From Psychroflexus tropicus DSM 15496 (GTDB taxonomy: Bacteria > Bacteroidota > Bacteroidia > Flavobacteriales > Flavobacteriaceae), in contig NZ_KB905343.1 of assembly GCF_000378765.1 (NCBI RefSeq), positions 913,218 through 977,217 of the forward strand: 64,000 bases of DNA, in the 5' to 3' direction. A program made the position numbers and the translations under genes. Numbering within the stretch: position 1 is the first letter of the stretch; each line of letters opens with the position of its first letter. The notes under the pieces are model-generated. The model was given only the letters and a program-made list of their open reading frames with translations, made no database searches and was not told the DNA's origin. This document shows, one piece after another, positions 54,311 to 62,533 of this stretch.

Positions 54311-54318
54311 CAAAAATA
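54311..54318 (-). promoter_or_regulatory. -7 box (TATTTTTG) before bshA
   Basis: The complement of 54311-54318 reads TATTTTTG, 19 bases before the bshA start, in the 66-base gap after the GH3 fusion gene. It suggests bshA may also have its own promoter. Confidence 0.5.
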
Positions 54319-54357
54319 GAGGATATCCAACTATTGATATCTTAAACTAATCTCAAT

Positions 54358-57267
54358 TTAATCCTCACTCAAAGTTTCGTAGATAACACTTTGAATTTTT
54401 GTTCGAATATCTTCTTTAATCAATTTGACATTTTCTACATCGGGGTGAATTCTATTAGATAAGAATATATAAATGATTTCTTTATCAGGGTCTGCCCAGG
54501 CATAAGTTCCTGTAAATCCCGAGTGTCCAAAACTAGACATAGATAAACATCCACAGGTAGGACCCACCTCTTCAAGCTGTGGTTTATCAAAACCAACACC
54601 TCTTCGTACATCCTTATCGCAGTAATAACAAGTATTAAAGGCTGCCATGGTTTGTGGTTTAAAGTAGGTCTTATCTCCATAATTTCCTTCATTAAGATAA
54701 AGCTGCATAAAAGAGGCCACGTCTCTGGCATTTCCAAATAAACCAGCGTGACCGCCGACCCCTCCAAGCATGGCAGCACCCTGATCGTGAACAGTACCGT
54801 GGATCAATTGCTTTCTCCATTCGTTATCAAATTCTGTAGGAACAATATTTTCTTTATCAAAATGGTTTAAAGGGTAGAATTTTAATCGCTTCAATCCCAT
54901 TGGCTCATAAAAGTATTCTTGTGCCAAACTATTTAAAGATTCCTCTGTTTCTTCTTCAATATATTTTTTTAAGAAATAATATGGAAGATCAGAATATTTG
55001 TATTCCAATTCTTCTCTCAATTCGCTTTTCACAATTTCTGAATAAATAGAATCTTTGTAATCTGACCTTAGGTACATATTATCCACAATCTTGATACTAT
55101 ACTCTTCAGAATATTCAGTAGCATAATACTTTGTCTTATCTTCTAAAGTCTTCTTATAAAAAGGAATCCAAGACTCCAATTTGGCATAATGAGAAAGCAT
55201 ATCCAAGACACTTATATTAGCTTTATTGGAAGTGGCAAGCTCTGGCAATAGTTCGTGTAATTTAGATTTAAGTTCCAGTTTATTAGATTCCTGCATAGTC
55301 ATCAAAAGTGGAAGTGTTGTAAGTATTTTAGTTAAGGATGCTAAATCGTAAACATCATCACTGTCAACTTTTATATTTTTATCGTATGTGTGATAGCCGA
55401 AGTTTTTTTCGTAAATGATTTTTCCTTTTCTGGCAATTAGTATCTGCATACCTGGAGTCATCTCCTCTTCCAAAGCTAAATTGGCAATCGAATCGATTTT
55501 AGATTCAAAGTTGGAGTTAAATCCTAAATTTTGATAAAAATCGGTTGCTAATCTCCCAGAAGAATTGAGCTTAAAACCTGTCCCGTAAGGAAAGGCATGA
55601 GTAATACTTACGGGAAGTTTCCCCTTAACCTCTAAAGCTCCAAATAGTTGTTGTGCAGCAACTTCCTGAGCTATTTTACTATTTTGATAGACCTGCAAGA
55701 TGGCGTCAATATGAATGAAGCTCCTCAAATCCAGTAAACTGTAAGGCCTTGAAAAGTTAACTAAACTTACTTTGTTAGATTTTGAGATTTTATCAATAAG
55801 ATTGATTTCGAAAGGAGTGAATTTATAATCTGCCCAAGGAGACGCATCCGATTTATGAAATCCTATGATAATATGATCGTAATCCAATCGACCATCCACC
55901 CTTTGAATAGAGTCCAAATTTTGAATTTCATGAACATTGGTGTAAGCGTTTAGCGTTTTTAGAAAAGTAGCTCCTGAAGCATCTCCCAGTCCCAGATAGG
56001 CCAAACGTTGACTTTCAACATCATTAACAGGCAATAGACCTAAATCGTTTTTTAGTAAGGTGGTTGCATTTTCAATAGCATTATGATATATAGCATCATC
56101 CTCAGAAGAATTTAAGTCTGCTATTAAGTTATTGGTATCTATAGATTTAAAATCATTTAAACCTACTTTATATTTGGCGTATAAAATCTTTTTAACTGAA
56201 GCGGCCACTCGTTTCTCTGAAAGCTCACCTGTTTTTATCGCCTTTTTGATGAGTTGGATTGCTTTAGGGACGTCTTCAGAAATAAGCAGAATGTCGCTTC
56301 CTGCTTTAAAAGCTTGAAGATCTACTTGCCCGGGTATATTATTATTACTAACGCCTTTCATGTTTAATGCATCCGTAATCACTAAGCCATTAAAACCTAA
56401 TTCCTTCTTCAACAAGTTGGAGACGATATTGGGTGACAAGGAGGAAGGTAATTCATTTTGAGTTTCAAGACTAGGAACATTTAAATGGGCAACCATTATA
56501 CTACTTACTCCTGCTTTGATCAAAGCTTTAAAGGGATACAATTCAACTTCTTTGATGCGCGCTTCAGAGAAATTGATGGTAGGTAATGTTTTATGAGAAT
56601 CCTGTTCAGTATCACCATGACCTGGAAAGTGCTTTGCGCTGGTTAAAACCCCAGCACTATGTAATCCTTTCATTAGGGCGACAGCGTGAGAAGCCACTAG
56701 ATCTTTATGTTCACCAAAAGACCGATTACCAATAATCGGATTGTTAGGATTCGTATTGATATCAGCGACAGGAGCAAAATTAATATGGACGCCCATGCGT
56801 TTATTGTGTTGTCCAATTTGATATCCTACTTTTCTAACTATTGAGGTATCTTGGATAGCGCCAAGAGTCATATTCCAGGGAAAGGCATAGGTCGAATCCA
56901 ATCTCATAGCCAATCCCCACTCTGCATCCATGCCTATAAGCAAAGGAATTTTATTTTCAGATTGAATTTCATTAGTCAACTTAGCCTGGCGATGTGGATT
57001 ACCTTTAGAAAAAATTACTCCACCAATGGAATTGCTTTTAATAAATTTCTTTATGTTTTCTAATTCATCATCAGATTTATTAGTAAACAAATCAATCATA
57101 AATAATTGACCTATCTTTTCTTCTAAGCTCAGTGAGGTGTATACGGAATCTACCCACTGACGCTGTGATTGAATATCATCAGAAAACAAACTGCTCTGTG
57201 AAAAAGCAAAATTTAATGAAAAAAAAGCCATCAGGAAGATGACTTTAAATGAGATAGTTGTGTACAT
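54358..57267 (-). CDS. GH3 beta-N-acetylglucosaminidase fused to a serine beta-lactamase-like hydrolase
   Basis: 969 residues. Signal peptide (about 1-23, FAFSQ). GH3 domain about 40-380 with the NagZ-type catalytic dyad loop KHFPGHGDT (212-220) and nucleophile D299 (VITDALNM). A GH3-like C domain follows (about 400-590), then a class C beta-lactamase-like domain (about 600-960) with the SxxK serine (ASLTK, about 650), a YSD in place of YxN, and HSGF near the end. It is exported, so unlike cytoplasmic NagZ it works on peptidoglycan in the periplasm, with the second domain as an amidase or esterase. The fusion is typical of Bacteroidetes. Confidence 0.92.
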   Translation of the reverse strand: MYTTISFKVIFLMAFFSLNFAFSQSSLFSDDIQSQRQWVDSVYTSLSLEEKIGQLFMIDLFTNKSDDELENIKKFIKSNSIGGVIFSKGNPHRQAKLTNEIQSENKIPLLIGMDAEWGLAMRLDSTYAFPWNMTLGAIQDTSIVRKVGYQIGQHNKRMGVHINFAPVADINTNPNNPIIGNRSFGEHKDLVASHAVALMKGLHSAGVLTSAKHFPGHGDTEQDSHKTLPTINFSEARIKEVELYPFKALIKAGVSSIMVAHLNVPSLETQNELPSSLSPNIVSNLLKKELGFNGLVITDALNMKGVSNNNIPGQVDLQAFKAGSDILLISEDVPKAIQLIKKAIKTGELSEKRVAASVKKILYAKYKVGLNDFKSIDTNNLIADLNSSEDDAIYHNAIENATTLLKNDLGLLPVNDVESQRLAYLGLGDASGATFLKTLNAYTNVHEIQNLDSIQRVDGRLDYDHIIIGFHKSDASPWADYKFTPFEINLIDKISKSNKVSLVNFSRPYSLLDLRSFIHIDAILQVYQNSKIAQEVAAQQLFGALEVKGKLPVSITHAFPYGTGFKLNSSGRLATDFYQNLGFNSNFESKIDSIANLALEEEMTPGMQILIARKGKIIYEKNFGYHTYDKNIKVDSDDVYDLASLTKILTTLPLLMTMQESNKLELKSKLHELLPELATSNKANISVLDMLSHYAKLESWIPFYKKTLEDKTKYYATEYSEEYSIKIVDNMYLRSDYKDSIYSEIVKSELREELEYKYSDLPYYFLKKYIEEETEESLNSLAQEYFYEPMGLKRLKFYPLNHFDKENIVPTEFDNEWRKQLIHGTVHDQGAAMLGGVGGHAGLFGNARDVASFMQLYLNEGNYGDKTYFKPQTMAAFNTCYYCDKDVRRGVGFDKPQLEEVGPTCGCLSMSSFGHSGFTGTYAWADPDKEIIYIFLSNRIHPDVENVKLIKEDIRTKIQSVIYETLSED

Positions 57268-57272
57268 ATAGT

Positions 57273-57755
57273 TTACAGTAATCGACTATGCCAGCTTTCT
57301 GTCATAGGCACTTCCCAATAGTCTTTATATTCTTGTTTAGTATTAACCAGGTTATTGAACACAATAGTTTGTGGCGATACAGCCTTTTGTTTTACCATTT
57401 TCTTAAAGTCGATTAATGGCTTGTACGCCACAAATTCTCCATTTTTGAAACTCACATTCATTTTATCCAATAAATCTACATCATACTCTTTTTCTAAATC
57501 CTGAATAAAATGAACTGAGGCATCAATAGAACATCCACTAGCACTGGCCTGAGATTCATCAAGCCCTAAGATGATAAACCGATTATATCGAATCTCAAAG
57601 CCCGCTTTTAGCGATTTACCATGCACTGTCCATTGCTGCAGAAAATGATTAATCTTAGGCTTTATTTCATTCAATTCGTCTTCACTGAACCCCCTATTGG
57701 CTTGAAATATCCAAACTCTGGCAGAATCTGGCAAATCTTTAAACTCTACAACCAT
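57273..57755 (-). CDS. Conserved Bacteroidetes protein, 160 residues (mislabelled ABC transporter ATPase)
   Basis: A soluble 160-residue protein: VWIFQANRGFSEDELNEI, GFEIRYNRFIILGLDES, ASGCSIDASVHFIQDLEKEYDVDLLDK, VFNNLVNTKQEY and the closing ESWHSRLL. It has no Walker A, signature or Walker B, so the frequent name ABC transporter ATPase is wrong. A conserved Cys-Ser-Ile-Asp (GCSIDASVHF) could be functional. It is 5 bases from each neighbour, inside the Fe-S/peptidoglycan run. Function unknown. Confidence 0.85.
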   Translation of the reverse strand: MVVEFKDLPDSARVWIFQANRGFSEDELNEIKPKINHFLQQWTVHGKSLKAGFEIRYNRFIILGLDESQASASGCSIDASVHFIQDLEKEYDVDLLDKMNVSFKNGEFVAYKPLIDFKKMVKQKAVSPQTIVFNNLVNTKQEYKDYWEVPMTESWHSRLL

Positions 57756-57760
57756 AATGT

Positions 57761-58552
57761 TTATAAATCTTCAGCATTAGCAATCATTTCGACAACGTCT
57801 AAGACCTCTATATCGTCTTGCTTTTCTTTATTCTTAACTCCATCTGTCATCATCGTATTACAAAAAGGGCATCCGGCGGCAATAACTTCTGGCTTCACCT
57901 CTACGGCCTGTTCTGTTCGATGTATATTTACTTCCTTATCACCTTTCTCAGCATCCTTAAACATTTGAGCTCCTCCAGCTCCACAGCATAGACCTTTAGA
58001 CTTACAGGATTTCATTTCTACCAATTCTACTTCCAACTTTCTAAGTAAGTCTCTTGGTGCTTCATATTCTCCGTTTGCTCTTCCCAGGTAACATGGATCG
58101 TGATAAGTGATACGTTTACCTTTAAATTTTCCACCTTCTACTTTTAAGCGTCCTTCATTGAGGAGCTGCTTTAGAAATTGAGTATGATGAACAACATCAT
58201 AGTTTCCTCCTAGAGCTGGATATTCATTTTTAATAGTATTGAAGCAATGCGGACAGGCTGTAACGATCTTTTTGACTTCATATCCATTAAGGACTTCAAT
58301 ATTGGTCATTGCCTGCATTTGAAATAAAAATTCGTTTCCAGCTCTTTTTGCTGGATCTCCGGTACATCCTTCCTCTGTTCCTAGTACAGCAAAATCTACG
58401 TTGATATTATTTAATATCTTAACGAAAGCCTTGGTGATTTTCTTAGCTCTATCATCAAAACTTCCAGCGCAACCTACCCAAAATAAAACTTCTGGTTGTT
58501 TCCCCTCTGCTAAATAAGATGCCATTGTTGGCACATTCATTTTATCGCTCAT
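57761..58552 (-). CDS. CCG-domain Fe-S protein (HdrB/LutA-like)
   Basis: 263 residues with two cysteine-rich CCG-type units: WVGCAGSFDDRAKK (about 26-39), GTEEGCTGDPAKR, ACPHCFNTIKNEYP, and then SCKSKGLCCGAGGAQMF (about 187-203) and AGCPFCNTMMTDG. Such domains hold a non-cubane Fe-S cluster and handle thiol or disulfide redox, as in heterodisulfide reductase subunit B. Paired with the membrane Fe-S protein two genes upstream, it should form an electron-transfer complex. The substrate is unknown. Confidence 0.9.
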   Translation of the reverse strand: MSDKMNVPTMASYLAEGKQPEVLFWVGCAGSFDDRAKKITKAFVKILNNINVDFAVLGTEEGCTGDPAKRAGNEFLFQMQAMTNIEVLNGYEVKKIVTACPHCFNTIKNEYPALGGNYDVVHHTQFLKQLLNEGRLKVEGGKFKGKRITYHDPCYLGRANGEYEAPRDLLRKLEVELVEMKSCKSKGLCCGAGGAQMFKDAEKGDKEVNIHRTEQAVEVKPEVIAAGCPFCNTMMTDGVKNKEKQDDIEVLDVVEMIANAEDL

Positions 58553-58562
58553 TATCTATTTT

Positions 58563-58982
58563 TTAATCTTTAAAAACTTGAATTATTTCTTGTTTATCGA
58601 CAAGGTCTGTAAATTGACCTTTATACCGAGTAGCTTTTACAATATGGTTGTCTATCCAATGGTAATTTCCACCTCTTGGCTTTCCCATCAATAAACTATG
58701 ATACTTAAATCCATTTTTCTTTAGCCATTCTTCAGTAACTTCTCTATGTTCTTCTACTCTAGAGGTAAAGAAACAAATTTGATGACCCTCGTCGTACCAT
58801 TTATTGACCGTCTTTAAAGCATCTGGAAAAGGGTCGCAAGTAGCCATACGTTCTGGCTCTTCATTAGGAACATCATCTGTTACAGTTCCATCTATGTCGA
58901 TAAGGTAGTTTTTTACCCCATCAGGTAAACTTGGACTGACTGACTGTCCTTTAGCATCTTTTTGAGTGTTACTTTGTGACAT
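58563..58982 (-). CDS. HAD-like small hydrolase (annotated elsewhere as phosphoheptose isomerase)
   Basis: 139 residues. HAD motif 1 is seen as LIDIDGTVTDD (about 27-37; nucleophile D29), motif 2 as FFTSRVEEHRE (about 72-82), and a motif 3/4-like IDNHIVKA near 110. This fits a small HAD phosphatase or nucleotidase with a minimal cap. The name phosphoheptose isomerase does not fit: there is no SIS fold. It is sandwiched between two Fe-S protein genes with gaps of 1 and 10 bases, so it may be part of the same pathway. Confidence 0.85.
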   Translation of the reverse strand: MSQSNTQKDAKGQSVSPSLPDGVKNYLIDIDGTVTDDVPNEEPERMATCDPFPDALKTVNKWYDEGHQICFFTSRVEEHREVTEEWLKKNGFKYHSLLMGKPRGGNYHWIDNHIVKATRYKGQFTDLVDKQEIIQVFKD

Positions 58983-58983
58983 A

Positions 58984-60327
58984 TTATGCTTCTTCTTTCG
59001 CCCAGTCTAGCCTATCTTGTTGATTATATGGCCAAGGAGCAGCATTATTTTCAATGTTCGACATGGCATTATTGAGTTCTGCTGGTGCAGCACTTTGCTC
59101 CATCACCAGATATTGTCTCATATCCATAATAATAGATAAAGGATCAATACCTATAGGGCAGGCATCTACACAGGCATTACAAGTGGTACAAGCCCATAAC
59201 TCTTCTCTAGAAATATAATCGTCTAGTAATTGCTTATCAGATGATATCTCATTACCCTTATCCAGCTCTTTACCAACTTCCTCGAGTCTGTCCCGAGTAT
59301 CCATCATTATTTTTCTTGGAGATAATTTTTTTCCGGTTTGGTTGGCAGGACATTCTGATGTACAGCGACCACATTCTGTACAAGTGTAAGCACTTAATAA
59401 CTGAAACCAGTTTAAATCCTGCACATCACTTGCGCCAAATTTTTCTGGAACCTCTTCTTCATCTCCTTCTGGCTCAGCAAAAGGATCGGCATTAGGATCC
59501 ATCATTAGTTTAACCTCATTGGTAACAGCGTCTAGATTTTTAAACTTACCTAAACTTTCTAAATTAGAAAAGTAAACATTTGGAAACGCCAGTAAAATAT
59601 GAAGGTGTTTGGAATAGTAGAGATAATTCAAAAATATTAAAATACCTATAATATGTAGCCACCAGGCTGTTCTCTCAAGTATGATTAAGCTTTCAACACT
59701 CATCCCGTCAATGATTGGAAGTAAAAACTGACTGATGGGGAATGAACCCATTATTCCAGCTTCATTGAAGTAGTGTGGAGCTCCAGAAAGTTGTAATTGA
59801 TAATCTGCGGCGTTCATAGTTAAAAATAAAACCATAAGAACCACTTCGAAGTAAAGGATGTAATTTGCATCGTTTTTAGGCCATCCCTTTAGCTCTCTAG
59901 AAAGAAATCGTTTAATGTTCATTACATTTCTTCTTAGCCAAAAAATGATAACACTCACTAAGACTAAGAAAGCTAGGATTTCAAAACTTCCTATAAGAAA
60001 ATCATAAACAGGACCTAAGAAACCAAATATTCTATGAGTACCGGCAACACCATCAATAATTATTTCTAAAACTTCAATATTGATAATTACAAAACCTACA
60101 TAAACAATGATGTGAAGAATCCCTGCAATGGGTCTGGTTACCATTTTGGATTGTCCTAAGGCAACCCTCATCATTTTTTTAAAACGTAAGTTCTTATGAT
60201 CCTTTCGGTCCACATCCCTTCCAAGGTTGATATTACGTCTTATAGAGGATACATTTTTTGCAAAAAATAATATAGCTCCTCCAAGGGCTATGATAAATAA
60301 AATTTGAGGTAAATAGTCTAGCATCAT
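58984..60327 (-). CDS. Membrane-bound 4Fe-4S dicluster protein (HdrC/DsrK-like)
   Basis: 447 residues with about five membrane helices (about 7-25, 72-95, 100-130, 155-180, 215-240) and a cytoplasmic pair of ferredoxin clusters: CTECGRCTSECPANQ (about 317-331) and CTTCNACVDACPIG (about 387-400). This is the quinone-linked membrane anchor type found with CCG proteins, and the CCG gene follows two genes later. It would pass electrons between menaquinone and a cytoplasmic thiol or disulfide partner. MlaD lies 2 bases upstream. Confidence 0.9.
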   Translation of the reverse strand: MMLDYLPQILFIIALGGAILFFAKNVSSIRRNINLGRDVDRKDHKNLRFKKMMRVALGQSKMVTRPIAGILHIIVYVGFVIINIEVLEIIIDGVAGTHRIFGFLGPVYDFLIGSFEILAFLVLVSVIIFWLRRNVMNIKRFLSRELKGWPKNDANYILYFEVVLMVLFLTMNAADYQLQLSGAPHYFNEAGIMGSFPISQFLLPIIDGMSVESLIILERTAWWLHIIGILIFLNYLYYSKHLHILLAFPNVYFSNLESLGKFKNLDAVTNEVKLMMDPNADPFAEPEGDEEEVPEKFGASDVQDLNWFQLLSAYTCTECGRCTSECPANQTGKKLSPRKIMMDTRDRLEEVGKELDKGNEISSDKQLLDDYISREELWACTTCNACVDACPIGIDPLSIIMDMRQYLVMEQSAAPAELNNAMSNIENNAAPWPYNQQDRLDWAKEEA

Positions 60328-60329
60328 TA

Positions 60330-61262
60330 TTAATCTTCTGTGTTTTCGTACTCTTTATTTTTCTTTCCAAAGACTGAAAAGTGAACGTATCGTTTAGGAT
60401 TTAATTTCAAATCTCGCAGTAGCTCTTCCATCTCCTTAGTAGCATTTTCGAGGTTTTGATACATTTGATCATCATTGATTAACTTACCTAAACTCCCTTC
60501 ACCTTGATTAAGTTTAGCGGAAATTTCATTAAGGTTTAACATTGTTTTATCGGCATTATCTGCAATTCTACCAAATTCAATTTGAGATAAAGAATCAGAT
60601 AGGGTTGAAAAATTCTCTGCAGTCTGGCTAAACTTATCGATCGATGAGTTTATTTTTTCTTTATTTGAATCCAACAGGCCACCAATTTTGGAAGATGAGC
60701 TTTTCAGGGAAACAAGTATTTGATTAAGGTTTTGAACAGAGCCCTTAAGATTATCTCTGGTTTCAATATCCAAAACATAATTAATAGAACTCACCAAAGT
60801 ATCTACTTCCACAACAGCGTTAGAAATCTTTTCTTTTAAAGGAGTAAGCTTTTCGTTAACTAATTCAATAAGACCCTCTTCTACGGAAGATTGAAGAGTG
60901 TCTCCAGATTGAGCAAGTTCCGTTAAATCATCATCCAGATTGATTTGCATCGACTTTCCGCCAATAAGTCCACCTCCATAGATTTGAGCCACACTTTTAT
61001 TGGAAAATTGAAAATCATTATTGATGTTTAATTTGACAAGTAGCTTCCCAGAGTCTATAAATTTAATCTCGGTCACTGTACCTACCTGGTATCCATTAAT
61101 GGTTATAGGTGCTGAAGGACTAAGACCTTCTACATTATCATAGACTGCATAAAACACACGAGAAGAGTTAAATAAATTATTCCCCTTAAGGAAATTGTAT
61201 CCGAATATGAGTAATCCCACTGCAACAATAGCGAGAATACCAACTTTTAGTTCTTTTTTCAA
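60330..61262 (-). CDS. MlaD family lipid transport protein (MCE domain)
   Basis: 310 residues with one N-terminal membrane anchor (about 5-25, VGILAIVAVGLLIFGY), an MCE domain (about 38-115; GLSPSAPITINGYQVGTV) and a long coiled-coil C-terminus (about 150-290). Such proteins carry phospholipids between envelope membranes. MCE ATPase and permease genes are not adjacent. The gene lies 42 bases downstream of the amidase and leads into the Fe-S run. Confidence 0.9.
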   Translation of the reverse strand: MKKELKVGILAIVAVGLLIFGYNFLKGNNLFNSSRVFYAVYDNVEGLSPSAPITINGYQVGTVTEIKFIDSGKLLVKLNINNDFQFSNKSVAQIYGGGLIGGKSMQINLDDDLTELAQSGDTLQSSVEEGLIELVNEKLTPLKEKISNAVVEVDTLVSSINYVLDIETRDNLKGSVQNLNQILVSLKSSSSKIGGLLDSNKEKINSSIDKFSQTAENFSTLSDSLSQIEFGRIADNADKTMLNLNEISAKLNQGEGSLGKLINDDQMYQNLENATKEMEELLRDLKLNPKRYVHFSVFGKKNKEYENTED

Positions 61263-61304
61263 AGGATTTAGATTTGTTTCAAATGTAGTAAACTTTCATT
61301 AAAA

Positions 61305-62429
61305 CTAGTCACTACTTCGTGTCTTCAGTGCTTCTTTAATTGAAATTTTTTTTCCAAAAGAATCGAAGGCAACTATAAAGGCTGAAGTATAACCTTCTGC
61401 CTTGGCTTTGTCTTTTAAGGTCTGGGCATTTACGTAATTATTTGTGTCACCAAACAAATATTTAAAGAGGTCGTTTTCTTGATGCCGAGTTATTGGCGAA
61501 AGTTCCTTAAAGTTTTGAGGAGAAGGTTCTATTTTTCTTGAGCTAGCAGCAAGTTGGACTTTAAAAGACACCGAAGAAAAATCTTCCATAACGTCCTGTG
61601 AGCTCACTCTATATTCGCTAAGCTCAGCTTCTATAGCCTTAATATTAATGATGTTTTTATAATTATTGATTCCATCAACAATAGCATTAGAAAGTTTTTG
61701 CTGACCCTTCTTAGAATTGAGAAACGCTCCTTCAGTTTTATTGGTTAAAAAACCTGTTTCTATAAGTACACTGGGCATGTAGGTTTCTCTTAGAACCAAA
61801 AAGCCTGCTTGTTTTACTCCTCTGTTTTTTAAATTTAAAGAGCCCTGAAATTGATTTTGGACAAAGTTTGCAAGTAGAACACTTTGATCTAAAAATTCTT
61901 CTTGCATGATGGTGAACCCAATATAGGATTCTGGAGAAGTGGGATCAAAACCGTCGTATTTAACTTCGTAATCATCTTCGAATTTAATCACCGAATTTTC
62001 TTTCATAGCAATCTCTAAATTGTCTTCATTTCTATGAAGACCTAGCACAAAGGTTTCAGTACCTGAAGGCGCAGAATTAGCTACTCCATTACAATGAATA
62101 GAAACAAAAAGGTCTGCTTTTGCATCGTTTGCAATTTTAGCTCGCTTATCTAAGGGAATAAATACGTCCGTTGTTCTGGTGTACATCACTTTAAGATCTT
62201 CATATTTTTCCAGCTCCTTCCCTACCTTCAACACAATTTTTAAAGCAATATCTTTTTCATAATAACCGTTTCCGCGGTTCCCCGGATCTTCTCCTCCATG
62301 TCCTGCATCTAGAACGACTACAAATTTATCTGAACTCGATTGAGAGTAAGATGAATTTGAAAAGACAGTAAAAGCCAGGCAAAACAATAATAAAAGGAGA
62401 CTTGAGTTTGATCTAAGCATGAATTTCAT
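61305..62429 (-). CDS. N-acetylmuramoyl-L-alanine amidase (Amidase_3)
   Basis: 374 residues with a signal peptide (about 1-29). Catalytic domain about 38-240: zinc ligands in VLDAGHGGEDPG (His at 43), EKD, VSIHCNGVANSAP (His at 111) and the catalytic Glu in VLIETGFLTN. The C-terminal region (about 280-374) is SPOR-like in pattern (FKVQLAASSRK). It cleaves the amide bond between MurNAc and the stem peptide. It leads the eight-gene minus-strand run and diverges from lptD. Confidence 0.93.
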   Translation of the reverse strand: MKFMLRSNSSLLLLLFCLAFTVFSNSSYSQSSSDKFVVVLDAGHGGEDPGNRGNGYYEKDIALKIVLKVGKELEKYEDLKVMYTRTTDVFIPLDKRAKIANDAKADLFVSIHCNGVANSAPSGTETFVLGLHRNEDNLEIAMKENSVIKFEDDYEVKYDGFDPTSPESYIGFTIMQEEFLDQSVLLANFVQNQFQGSLNLKNRGVKQAGFLVLRETYMPSVLIETGFLTNKTEGAFLNSKKGQQKLSNAIVDGINNYKNIINIKAIEAELSEYRVSSQDVMEDFSSVSFKVQLAASSRKIEPSPQNFKELSPITRHQENDLFKYLFGDTNNYVNAQTLKDKAKAEGYTSAFIVAFDSFGKKISIKEALKTRSSD

Positions 62430-62478
62430 ATTTGTGTATGATATTGGAAACTTTTTTAGGAAGCATTAAAATAAAATG

Positions 62479-62520
62479 TAATTTTGGGACTTCAAAATAG
62501 TGGCCTCTTTTTACAAAAAT
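62479..62520. promoter_or_regulatory. Divergent promoter region between amidase and lptD
   Basis: TAATTTTG on the plus strand (62479-62486) and TATTTTTG on the minus strand (complement of 62513-62520) are full -7 matches pointing toward lptD and the amidase. The two boxes face each other, so the predicted transcripts overlap by about 15-20 bases. No -33 TTTG is obvious for either. Confidence 0.5.
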
Positions 62521-62533
62521 AGTACTAAAAGCA

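Noticed and set aside
54435-54779. 114-codon frame on the same strand inside the GH3 fusion gene
   Set aside because: Out-of-frame shadow of the serine hydrolase domain; no start context or conserved sequence.
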